A stretch of 64,000 bases of DNA from Candidatus Paralachnospira caecorum (GTDB lineage Bacteria > Bacillota > Clostridia > Lachnospirales > Lachnospiraceae), in the NCBI GenBank assembly GCA_904379015.1, contig CAJFHG010000006.1:29022-93021 (forward strand), read 5' to 3'. Each line of letters opens with the position of its first letter. The first letter of the stretch is position 1. The position numbers were made by a program, and so were the translations under genes. The notes under the pieces are model-generated. The model was not told where the DNA came from, did no database searches, and worked only from the letters and a program-made list of their open reading frames with translations. Below are positions 51,482 through 59,899 of the stretch, in pieces.

Positions 51482-53638
51482 ATGAGGAAAGAGCGCGGAA
51501 ATCTGAGGGTTCGGCTGCTGGCTTTTCTCCTGACCGCGGCCATGGTGCTTGCCATGGGAGGCGTCAGTGTTTTCGCGGAGGAGAGCGCGGACCAGACAGC
51601 GTCCGGTTTTGAGGATGGGGTTTACCGGATCACGGTGAATCTCTGGAATGCCACACAGGATCAGGCGTCTATGGGAAACGCTTCGATCAGAGGCAGCCAA
51701 AGCTACAATGAAAAGCACGCGGAGGATGATCCGGATCATCAGGCGCTGCTGATCGTTCAGGACGGCAGGGGCGTTGTGATCATGGAATATATGGCTATGG
51801 GATTCATGGGGACTTACGGTTATCTTCTGCAGCTGGATACACTGGAGAATATTGTCTATCATGACTGGAATTTTCCGTCTGAATATACACTGAAGCCGGC
51901 TCAGGTGCTGGCAGAACACAGGATGACAGATGGAAGCATCGCGGTGGACAACTATAATGATCCGGAATCAGAATATGTGCTGGAGGCGGCCAATGGGAAG
52001 GCATATCCTCATATCCTGGCAGTGCCCGTTGATCTGCCGGATGAGCCTGTGACCCAGAGCTGGGACGAGTCGCCCTGGGTCCATGTGTTTGTACCGGTCA
52101 TGTATGCCATCAGTCCTTCCTCGGGAGATCAGCTGGCCCGTCTGGTGCTGGATTACAGCAACATGACAAAGGTGGAGGATCTGTCCGGAGAGGTGGAATA
52201 CTGGCTGTATCAGGCCATGCAGCTGACCCGGGGAACAGCTTCTGATGAGAAGTGGCAGGCTTTGCAGGGTGTGATCGCCGAGACGAAGGATAAGCTGTCC
52301 AATACTCTGGTGCGGATCGATCTTCTGACGACAGGAACCGGCACCCCCATGGCTCCGGTTCCTGTCAGGACCGCAGAGGAGATGGATGAGACAGAACGGA
52401 AAGAGCAGGCGGCAAAGCTTCAGGCGGCCATGGAAGCGCTGACCGCGGCGGATCCGGCAGATCCTTCCGGGCTTCAGACTGTTCTGGGAAGAGCGGCCGG
52501 GCTGGATGAAAGCATTTACACAGAAGAGAGCTGGCAGGCACTGATGACCGAGGTGCAGGCCGGGCAGGCGCTTCTGGCGGACGGGACAGCTACGACAGAG
52601 CAGATGACAGAGCAGGCGCAGAAAATTGCCGATGCCATTGAGGCGCTGGAAACGCGGAAGGCGGATTATACGGCAGTTGACCAGGCGATCGCCGGCGCGA
52701 ATGCGCTGAATCCGGATGATTATGTGGATTTCAGCGCAGTGACGGCCGCGGTCGGCGCGGTGGTCCGCGACAAGCCGGCTTCAGAGCAGGCGGAAGTGGA
52801 TGCCATGGCCCAGGCGATCCTGGATGCCATTGGGGCTCTGGAGAAAAAGAACACGGCTCTGGACCGATACAATTTGGCGGACGGAGTATATTCCGTGGAG
52901 GGAACAATGGTGAAAGCGGCCGACAAAACTGCCTACTCCATGTCCAATGACGCGATCAATCATACCATGAAGCTGGAGGTCAGGGACGGCCAGTATCAGA
53001 TCACCATGGATTTTAAAGGACTGACCATCGGCTCTCAGTTCGGCTATCTGGGGACACTGCGATATTTTGCCTCGGGCTATACCGTCAACCAGTATGGAAT
53101 CCCGGAGGGGACTCTGGAGGATGTGACGGTGCTGTCTTACCAGACCAATGCGGACGGTACTGCTGTGAGCGACCGGTTCAGTGAAGAATACGGCCTGCAG
53201 TATCCGGACGTGGTGACCTTTCCGCTGATTCCGGAGGCGATGGAGGAAGGATATGTGCCTCTGCAGGTGTTTGTTCCGATCATGGAAAACATATCGGACG
53301 GAACGGGAACTCAGCAGGTATATCTGAAGCTGGACTGGAGCACCCTGAAAGCCACCACGGCGGATGATCCCGGTTTTACGGATGATGATGAGCCGGAGCA
53401 AAACGGCACAGAGGAAACGCCTCCGGCCGGCACCGGCAACCTTGCGAACAATACCAACCGGCTTCCTTCAGCTTCCGGCTCCAGCCTGAAAAACAGTACA
53501 GCCGCAGCAAGAAAGACGGGAAGTACGGTGTATACCGGCGATACAGCGCCGACTGCTCTGTGGGCGGGGCTTGCCCTTGCGGCGGCAGCGGTATCCGCGG
53601 CCGTGCTGTATCAGAAAAAGAAGAGCAGCCGGGAATAA
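51482..53638 (+). CDS. Surface NEAT-domain heme-binding protein with C-terminal anchor
   Basis: A 718-residue exported protein. A signal peptide (about 1-35, ending SVFAEE) precedes NEAT-1 (about 45-230), which closely resembles the other NEAT protein of the window. FIVAR-type helical repeats (about 310-465) follow, then a second, divergent NEAT domain (about 470-620: YSMSNDAINHTMKLEV, VFVPIMENISDGTGTQQVYLKLDW). The Pro/Asn/Ser-rich stalk ends in VYTGDTAP, a hydrophobic helix and KKKSSRE, resembling a non-canonical sortase or membrane anchor. It should relay heme to the Shp-like protein encoded 15 bp downstream. The ATG at 51482 follows GAGGAGGAG. Confidence 0.88.
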   Translation: MRKERGNLRVRLLAFLLTAAMVLAMGGVSVFAEESADQTASGFEDGVYRITVNLWNATQDQASMGNASIRGSQSYNEKHAEDDPDHQALLIVQDGRGVVIMEYMAMGFMGTYGYLLQLDTLENIVYHDWNFPSEYTLKPAQVLAEHRMTDGSIAVDNYNDPESEYVLEAANGKAYPHILAVPVDLPDEPVTQSWDESPWVHVFVPVMYAISPSSGDQLARLVLDYSNMTKVEDLSGEVEYWLYQAMQLTRGTASDEKWQALQGVIAETKDKLSNTLVRIDLLTTGTGTPMAPVPVRTAEEMDETERKEQAAKLQAAMEALTAADPADPSGLQTVLGRAAGLDESIYTEESWQALMTEVQAGQALLADGTATTEQMTEQAQKIADAIEALETRKADYTAVDQAIAGANALNPDDYVDFSAVTAAVGAVVRDKPASEQAEVDAMAQAILDAIGALEKKNTALDRYNLADGVYSVEGTMVKAADKTAYSMSNDAINHTMKLEVRDGQYQITMDFKGLTIGSQFGYLGTLRYFASGYTVNQYGIPEGTLEDVTVLSYQTNADGTAVSDRFSEEYGLQYPDVVTFPLIPEAMEEGYVPLQVFVPIMENISDGTGTQQVYLKLDWSTLKATTADDPGFTDDDEPEQNGTEETPPAGTGNLANNTNRLPSASGSSLKNSTAAARKTGSTVYTGDTAPTALWAGLALAAAAVSAAVLYQKKKSSRE

Positions 53639-53653
53639 TGGAAAGGAATCAGT

Positions 53654-54658
53654 ATGAAGACAGTGAAAGCTTGCAAACAGTTTCTGGCCGGCTTCCTGGC
53701 GCTGGCATTCGCCCTCCTTGCGGGGGCGAATGCTGTTGTCGTGCGGGCGGCCGGCGGTACAGTTTATACCTGCACCATCAATCCCTGCTACGCCCATCCG
53801 GTGACAGGCGAAATTGAAGATTCCGGCGGAGAGGCATCCTATGTGACAGGACAGGGCATGGTGGAGGGCGCTCTTTCCACAACGGGAATCCTGGAGCTGA
53901 CAGACAGCGGAGAATACTATCTGACCATCAGAATGAGCCTGATGGATTATACGGCCAATCACAGCTTCTGGGTACAGAATGTGGGGGATTCCGGATGGTC
54001 GGAACCGGCCAGCATGGGGATCACAGGCAGCGGAACAGACACCAACGGCACGACGAATGACATCTGCATCCAGGTACCCAGTGAAAACTGCGTGATCCGG
54101 GGATCCATGTATGTGACGCCCATGGGAAGAGACGTTGTATTTTACTGCTATCCCAGCAATTTTACGGCGGGAAACAGCACGGATATGGCCGCCACCATTG
54201 TGACGGGGCCGTCCGGAGGCGGCCAGCAGACGGCGGAGACTGAGACAGCCGCACCGGTTGAGACGACTGCGGCCGCACCGGCTGAGACAACTGCAGCCCA
54301 GACGGAGACAACAGAAGCAGCGGCCGGGACCGCGGAAGCGGCAGAAACTGCCGGGGCAGCAGCGCCTTCTCTGGAAAATTCCATTCAGCAGGCGGCCTCT
54401 CCTTCTGCTTCATCCGAAGAGGAGGAGAGCGGCGGAGCGCTGACCCAGGCGAGGGGGCTGAGTCTTTCAACGGCCGGCGAGACCGCGGATGCGGAAAGGA
54501 CATCATCCTCCGGAAACAGTCCTGCAGTCACAGCTTTTGCGGTGGGGGCCTCAGTTACGATTTCAGGACTGATCCTGATGTCGGCAGCGGCCGGTTTTCT
54601 GTATCTGTTCAGAAAGAACTGGTACAGATGGGGCGGCGGTGACGATGATGAGGAATAA
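53654..54658 (+). CDS. shp: Shp-like cell-surface heme-binding protein
   Basis: A 334-residue protein with a signal peptide (about 1-32) and a Shp heme domain (about 36-175). The domain closely resembles streptococcal Shp: HPVTGEIEDSGGE, TGQGMVEG, IRMSLMDY, GTDTNGTTNDI and IRGSMYVTPMGRDVVFY. Met69 (in GQGMVEG) and Met157 (in PMGRDVVF) fall where Shp has its two axial heme methionines. An Ala/Thr/Glu-rich stalk (about 180-295) and a C-terminal transmembrane helix (about 300-322) with an acidic end follow. It should pass heme from NEAT proteins to the ABC importer encoded next. Confidence 0.92.
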   Translation: MKTVKACKQFLAGFLALAFALLAGANAVVVRAAGGTVYTCTINPCYAHPVTGEIEDSGGEASYVTGQGMVEGALSTTGILELTDSGEYYLTIRMSLMDYTANHSFWVQNVGDSGWSEPASMGITGSGTDTNGTTNDICIQVPSENCVIRGSMYVTPMGRDVVFYCYPSNFTAGNSTDMAATIVTGPSGGGQQTAETETAAPVETTAAAPAETTAAQTETTEAAAGTAEAAETAGAAAPSLENSIQQAASPSASSEEEESGGALTQARGLSLSTAGETADAERTSSSGNSPAVTAFAVGASVTISGLILMSAAAGFLYLFRKNWYRWGGGDDDEE

Positions 54659-54662
54659 AACC

Positions 54663-55760
54663 ATGAGAAACAGAATTCTGACAGGAATGCTGGTCCTGCT
54701 GGCCATGTTTTCCCTGGTCCTTTCGGGATGCGTGGATCAGAATCAGGGTCAGGAGACAGAAGCAGATGCCGGAGCCGCGGTGGACGAATCGGATGTGGAG
54801 GTACTTCTTGCCATTGATGATCCGGAAGAGAAAGCAGCCGTGGAGGCGGCCAAGGCGAAGGTGGCCGCCATGGGGGGAGAACCCCGGATCATCGCGACTT
54901 CACCGGCCACGGCGGATATCTGCGACAGGCTGAATCTGGATCTTGTGGCGGTCTGCAGCAGCAGTATCTCCTCCATTCCGGAACGGTACGCGGATCTTCC
55001 GACAGTGGGGACGGCCATGAGTCCGGACATGGAGATCGTGTCTTCCCTGAATCCAGACTGGATTTTAAGTCCTGCGTCCCTGCAGAGTGATCTCCAGCCC
55101 AAGTATGAGGCCATTGACACGGACTGGGCCTTCCTGAATCTCCGCAGCGTGCCCGGTATGTACCGGTCTATTCAGGAACTGGGAGAAATTTTCGGAAGAC
55201 AGGAAGAGGCGCAGGCCCTGGTGGATGAATTTACAGAGTTTTATAACGAATATAAAGAAAAAAACGCGGGGAAGGAACGGCCCAAGGTGATGATCCTCAT
55301 GGGGCTTCCCGGTTCCTACATTATCGCCACGGAGAATTCCTATGTGGGGAGCCTGGTGGAGCTGGCCGGCGGCGAAAATGTCTATGGGGGAACGGATCAG
55401 GAGTTCCTGACGGTCAATACAGAGGATATGAAAACAAAAGAGCCCGACATCATTTTAAGAGCTGCTCACGCGCTTCCGGATCAGGTGATCGAGATGTTCA
55501 GGGAGGACTTTGAGACCAACGACATCTGGCAGCATTTTGAAGCCGTTCAGAACGGACGGGTATATGACCTGACGTATGAACTGTTTGGCATGAGCGCCAC
55601 ATTCCGGTACCCGGAGGCCCTGGAGGAGCTGCAGCCGATCCTGTATCCGGAGAGCGCGGAGGATGAAGAGAAAGCCAGAGAAAACAGTGACAATGCCCAG
55701 AAGAAGGCGGAAGATTCCGATGCGGCAAACAGGCTGGAAAGTCTGGAGGAGAATCAATAG
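54663..55760 (+). CDS. htsA: Heme ABC transporter substrate-binding lipoprotein (HtsA/SiaA-like)
   Basis: A 365-residue class III binding protein of the FepB/BtuF fold. The signal ends in the lipobox LSGC (Cys near residue 23). The fold shows two lobes joined by a long helix: IIATSPATADICDRLNLDLVAV, VGTAMSPDMEIVSSLNPDWIL, GIPGSYIIAT-type GLPGSYIIATENSYV, and LRAAHALPDQVIEMFREDF. The Met of TAMSPDM and the His of AAHALPD are plausible heme ligands by analogy with HtsA. A charged C-terminal extension (EEKARENSDNAQKKAED) is added. The ATG at 54663 is 9 nt after GAGGA inside or after the shp end; an earlier in-frame start at 54639 would overlap shp. Confidence 0.9.
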   Translation: MRNRILTGMLVLLAMFSLVLSGCVDQNQGQETEADAGAAVDESDVEVLLAIDDPEEKAAVEAAKAKVAAMGGEPRIIATSPATADICDRLNLDLVAVCSSSISSIPERYADLPTVGTAMSPDMEIVSSLNPDWILSPASLQSDLQPKYEAIDTDWAFLNLRSVPGMYRSIQELGEIFGRQEEAQALVDEFTEFYNEYKEKNAGKERPKVMILMGLPGSYIIATENSYVGSLVELAGGENVYGGTDQEFLTVNTEDMKTKEPDIILRAAHALPDQVIEMFREDFETNDIWQHFEAVQNGRVYDLTYELFGMSATFRYPEALEELQPILYPESAEDEEKARENSDNAQKKAEDSDAANRLESLEENQ

Positions 55761-55777
55761 GAGGGGAGAAGAACAAC

Positions 55778-56845
55778 ATGAACAGGAACACAAGGGAAGA
55801 ATTCTCTCCGCAGGGACAGGAGCAGGATCAGAGCAGACATGATGCCGCCAGAAGAAAAAGAAAGCAGGCCAGGGCAGCCGTTTCCTTTGCCGTGATGGCA
55901 GTCCTGCTGATCGCCCTCTTTTTTGCGGCGGTCAATATCGGGAGCCTGAAGGTCGGGGTCGGCGAGCTGATGAGGGGATTGTTTGTAGAATACAATGAGG
56001 ATGTGGCCACGATCTGGGATCTGCGTTTTCCCCGGATTTTGATTTCCATGCTGGCGGGGGCGGCCATCGCCGTTTCCGGCGTGCTGTTTCAGGCCGTGCT
56101 GAAAAATCCGCTGGCGGATCCGGGCATCATCGGGATTTCCAGCGGCGCGAGCTTTGCGGCCGTGCTGATCACGGCCTTTGCGCCGGCGCTGTTCTTTTTT
56201 ACGCCGCTGTTTGCGTTTCTGGGCGGCGTCCTGGCCTTTCTTCTGGTTTACAGCCTTTCCTGGAAAGGCGGACTGAGTCCTCTGCGGATCATCCTGGTGG
56301 GGGTCGCGGTCAATTCCATGTTTACGGGGCTGTCCAGCGCCCTCAATTCCATGAACGGCGGAAATATGTCCGGCGTGGCGTCGATCGTCAGCGGAAATAT
56401 TACCATGAAGACCTGGGATGATGTGCGGACCCTGGTGCCTTATGTGGCTGTGGGACTGATCCTGGCGCTGGCGTTTACGGGAGTATGCAATCTGCTTTCA
56501 CTGGAGGACAAAACAGCCCGCAGCCTGGGCATCAATGTCAATGCGATGCGGATCATCATATCGCTGACTGCGGTCCTTCTGGCCAGTATTTCCACGGCGG
56601 TAGCCGGGGCGATCAGCTTTCTCGGCCTGATCGTCCCTCATATCGGACGGCTTCTGGTGGGAAGCGACCATAAGGCGCTGGTGCCCTTTTCCATGCTGTT
56701 CGGCGCGTTTACTTATCTGCTGGCCGATACCATTGGCAGAACCGTCGCGTCTCCCTATGAGATATCAGCATCCATCATCATGAGCGTGGTCGGAGGCCCG
56801 TTCTTTATCATTCTGTTAAGGAGGTCGAAGAAATATGCAGCCTGA
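55778..56845 (+). CDS. htsB: Heme/iron ABC transporter permease (FecCD family)
   Basis: A 355-residue permease with a basic cytoplasmic N-terminal extension (about 1-35) and roughly nine helices. FecCD signatures are LRFPRILISMLAGAAIAVSGVLFQAVLKNPLADPGIIGISSGA, AISFLGLIVPHIGRLLVGSDHK and LADTIGRTVASPYEI. It forms the channel for heme delivered by the binding protein. AGGAGGGGAG precedes the start. It overlaps the ATPase gene by 11 bp. Confidence 0.93.
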   Translation: MNRNTREEFSPQGQEQDQSRHDAARRKRKQARAAVSFAVMAVLLIALFFAAVNIGSLKVGVGELMRGLFVEYNEDVATIWDLRFPRILISMLAGAAIAVSGVLFQAVLKNPLADPGIIGISSGASFAAVLITAFAPALFFFTPLFAFLGGVLAFLLVYSLSWKGGLSPLRIILVGVAVNSMFTGLSSALNSMNGGNMSGVASIVSGNITMKTWDDVRTLVPYVAVGLILALAFTGVCNLLSLEDKTARSLGINVNAMRIIISLTAVLLASISTAVAGAISFLGLIVPHIGRLLVGSDHKALVPFSMLFGAFTYLLADTIGRTVASPYEISASIIMSVVGGPFFIILLRRSKKYAA

Positions 56846-57614
56846 AAAACCGGCTATGGAGGTCCGGAACCTGTCCTTTTCCTATGGAAAGAACAGGGTG
56901 CTGAGAAATGTTTCGCTGCAGATCCAACAGGGGACAATCACAACGATCATGGGAGCCAACGGCTGCGGCAAGACAACACTGTTTTCGCTGATGACCAAAA
57001 ATCTGTACGCCAGGAAGGGCAAAATTTTTCTTTCCGGGAAAAATATCCAGAATCTGAGCCTGAAGGAATTCGCCCGTCAGGTTGCCATTGTTCAGCAGTA
57101 TCATACTGCCAGCGACGACATCACTGTGGAGCGGCTGGTCGCATTCGGACGCACGCCCCACAGGAAGCCCATGCAGGGGAAAACAGAGGAGGATGAGCGG
57201 CTGGTACAATGGGCCATGGAGGTGACCAGGCTGGAAGCCTACCGGGACAGGGAAGTAAGCCGTCTTTCGGGAGGCCAGAGGCAGCGGGTCTGGATCGCTA
57301 TGGCGCTGGCCCAGAATACCAAAATCCTGTTCCTGGATGAACCTACGACCTATCTGGATATCCGTTATCAGATCGAAATCCTGGAGCTGATCAGGAAACT
57401 GAACAGGGAATATGGGATTACGATCATCATGGTACTGCACGACATCAACCAGTCCATTTGTTTTTCAGACCAGATTATTGGACTGAAAGACGGGCAGGTG
57501 GCTGTGGAAGGGTCCCCGGATGATGTGATCACCACAGAAAGCATCCGCACCCTGTATGAGATTGATCTGGATGTGACCCGGGTCAACGGACAGAAATTTG
57601 TGCTGACAGTATGA
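56835..57614 (+). CDS. htsC: Heme/iron ABC transporter ATPase (FecE/HmuV-like)
   Basis: A 259-residue ATPase with Walker A GANGCGKTT near residue 38, the family-specific VAFGRTPH near 100, signature LSGGQRQRVWIAMAL, Walker B LFLDEPTTYLD and H-loop LHDINQ. All catalytic residues are intact. It completes the HtsABC-type importer with the two genes before it. Confidence 0.94.
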   Translation: MQPEKPAMEVRNLSFSYGKNRVLRNVSLQIQQGTITTIMGANGCGKTTLFSLMTKNLYARKGKIFLSGKNIQNLSLKEFARQVAIVQQYHTASDDITVERLVAFGRTPHRKPMQGKTEEDERLVQWAMEVTRLEAYRDREVSRLSGGQRQRVWIAMALAQNTKILFLDEPTTYLDIRYQIEILELIRKLNREYGITIIMVLHDINQSICFSDQIIGLKDGQVAVEGSPDDVITTESIRTLYEIDLDVTRVNGQKFVLTV

Positions 57615-57682
57615 AGGAGTTATCCGGACTGCCGGTCAGCGGAAGGTGACTGAGAATGTGTTCAAAATCAAAGGAGGAAAAC

Positions 57683-58084
57683 ATGAAGAATCCTTTTCGA
57701 ATTGTATGGCTGATCCTGGGACTGATCTGTCTGGGGCTTGGAACGGTCGGAGTGATTCTGCCGATCCTTCCTACCGTCCCCTTTTATATGGCGACGGTGT
57801 TCTGCTTCGCCAAAAGTTCCAGGCGGCTTCATGACTGGTTCGTGGAAACCGGACTTTATAAAAGGCATCTGGAAAGCTTCGTGAAGAAAAAAGCCATGAC
57901 GATGAAAACCAAATTTTCCATTGTGGGAACGGTAACGGCGGTGATGGCTGTCGGGTTCATTCTGATGAAGAATGTGCCTGTGGGGCGGATCTGCCTGGCC
58001 ATTGTCTGGGTATGCCACATTCTTTATTTCTTTGTGCGGGTAAAGACTGTGGACGGGAAGGAGCTGCAGAATGAAGGGTGCTGA
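57683..58084 (+). CDS. DUF454 (YbaN-like) inner-membrane protein
   Basis: A 133-residue protein with an N-terminal helix ([30 protein letters not shown], the DUF454 hallmark) and two C-terminal helices around residues 75-115, separated by [12 protein letters not shown]. Its function is unknown. Homologs are often found in heme-uptake operons, which fits this location between the importer and the ABC exporters. The ATG at 57683 follows AAAGGAGGAAAAC. Confidence 0.88.
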   Translation: MKNPFRIVWLILGLICLGLGTVGVILPILPTVPFYMATVFCFAKSSRRLHDWFVETGLYKRHLESFVKKKAMTMKTKFSIVGTVTAVMAVGFILMKNVPVGRICLAIVWVCHILYFFVRVKTVDGKELQNEGC

Positions 58085-58129
58085 ACGGAATGAGCTGGCC
58101 GGCGCCCGGAGAAAAAGAGGTGGACGGGT

Positions 58130-59899
58130 ATGATAAAAGGAAGGCTGATCAGGCTTCTGTCCCACTCAAAAAAATATATCGGGCTGAATATACTCTGGCA
58201 GTGGATCTCGCTGCTGGCTCAGATCGCAGTGGTCTTTTCGGCGGCAGAACTGCTCAGGCAGGCGGTTTCCCGTGAGCTGAACGGGCGGGCCGCAGCCATG
58301 ATCCTGGCAGTTCTGATCGTCTGTGCCGTGATCCGGTTCAGGTGCGAGCGGCTGGGAGCCAGGGCTTCCTATCTGGCCTGCGCGGACGTAAAAAAAATCC
58401 TTCGGGAAACGATATATGAAAAGCTTCTGAGACTGGGGGCCTCCTATAAGGAACAGGTCTCAACGGCAGAGGTGGTGCAGGTATGTACGGAGGGAGTGGA
58501 ACAGCTGGAGACTTATTTTGGAAAATATCTCCCGCAGCTGTTTTACAGCCTGCTGGCTCCGGTCACACTGTTTGCGGTGCTGGCGGGGATCAGTCTTCCG
58601 GCCAGCGCGGTGCTGCTTGTCTGCGTGCCCCTGATCCCCGTTTCGATCGTGGCGGTGCAGAAGATCGCGAAGCGGCTGCTGAACCGGTACTGGGGAATGT
58701 ATACCAGGCTGGGGGACAGTTTTCTGGAAAATCTTCAGGGCCTGACGACTCTGAAGATCTACCAGGCAGATGAAATGAAAGCGGAACAGATGGATGAGGA
58801 GGCGCAGAATTTCCGGAAAATCACCATGAAGGTGCTGACCATGCAGCTGAATTCCACCAGTGTCATGGATATCATAGCGTACGGAGGGGCGGCCGCGGGT
58901 ATGATCGTGGCAGTGTCTCAGTTTCTGTCCGGGCGCCTGTCATTTCCCGGGACATTGGTTATTGTGCTTCTGGCGTCAGAATTTTTTATTCCGCTCAGAT
59001 TGCTGGGATCTTACTTTCATATTGTCATGAACGGAATGGCGGCCAGTGACAAGATCTTCCGGATTCTGGATCTTCCGGAACCGGAGCGGGGAACGGAAAC
59101 GCTGCCGGAGGGCCTGCCGGACATCCGTCTGGACCATGTGAGATTTTCCTATGAAGCCGGCCGGGAAATCCTGAAGGGCATTGATCTGTATGTGCCGGCG
59201 GGAAACTTCGTGTCCCTTGTCGGAGAGTCCGGATGCGGAAAAAGTACCATCGCGGGCCTCATCGCCGGAAAAAACAGAGGATTTTCCGGAGAAATCCTGA
59301 TCGGAGGAATGCCTGCCGAATCGGTTGAGGAGGCGGATCTGATGAAACGGGTGGCGCTGGTGCGCCACAACAGTTATCTGTTTAAGGGAACGGTGGAGGA
59401 AAACCTGAAAATGGCGAGGCCCGGCGCATCCAGAAAAGAAATGGAAGAAGTCCTTGAACAGGTCAATCTGCTGGCATTTCTGGAAAGTCAGGACGGGCTG
59501 CAGACACAGCTTTTGGAGCGGGCCGGCAATCTGTCCGGAGGTCAGTGCCAGAGGCTGGCGCTGGCCAGAGCGCTGCTGTCTGACGCGGATGTTATGATAT
59601 TTGACGAAGCGACTTCCAATATCGATGCGGAGAGTGAGGAGATGATCATGGATGTGATCCGGGGCCTGGCGGGGAAAAAGACCATCATCCTGATTTCCCA
59701 CCGGCTGCACAATGTGCTGGATTCAGACTGTATTTATATGCTGGCGGACGGGGAAATCCGGGAATGTGGAACGCATGAGGAGCTGATGAAGCAGGGCGGA
59801 GCCTATTGCCGGCTGTACGAAAGCCAGAGACGGCTGGAACAGTACAGCAGAGGAGAAAGGAGAAGCAGGGATGGATCAGGAGAGGCGGTGCAGGTATGA
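58130..59899 (+). CDS. ABC exporter half-transporter 1
   Basis: A 589-residue protein with a six-helix ABC-exporter membrane domain (about 1-310) and an ATPase domain: Walker A GESGCGKST near residue 372, signature LSGGQCQRLALARAL, Walker B VMIFDEATSNID, and H-loop LISHRLHNV. The CydD-like layout suggests a heterodimer with the product of the next gene, which it overlaps by 4 bp. In streptococcal Shr-Shp-Hts operons similar exporters follow the importer; the cargo is unresolved (heme, porphyrin or thiol compounds are possible). Confidence 0.9.
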   Translation: MIKGRLIRLLSHSKKYIGLNILWQWISLLAQIAVVFSAAELLRQAVSRELNGRAAAMILAVLIVCAVIRFRCERLGARASYLACADVKKILRETIYEKLLRLGASYKEQVSTAEVVQVCTEGVEQLETYFGKYLPQLFYSLLAPVTLFAVLAGISLPASAVLLVCVPLIPVSIVAVQKIAKRLLNRYWGMYTRLGDSFLENLQGLTTLKIYQADEMKAEQMDEEAQNFRKITMKVLTMQLNSTSVMDIIAYGGAAAGMIVAVSQFLSGRLSFPGTLVIVLLASEFFIPLRLLGSYFHIVMNGMAASDKIFRILDLPEPERGTETLPEGLPDIRLDHVRFSYEAGREILKGIDLYVPAGNFVSLVGESGCGKSTIAGLIAGKNRGFSGEILIGGMPAESVEEADLMKRVALVRHNSYLFKGTVEENLKMARPGASRKEMEEVLEQVNLLAFLESQDGLQTQLLERAGNLSGGQCQRLALARALLSDADVMIFDEATSNIDAESEEMIMDVIRGLAGKKTIILISHRLHNVLDSDCIYMLADGEIRECGTHEELMKQGGAYCRLYESQRRLEQYSRGERRSRDGSGEAVQV

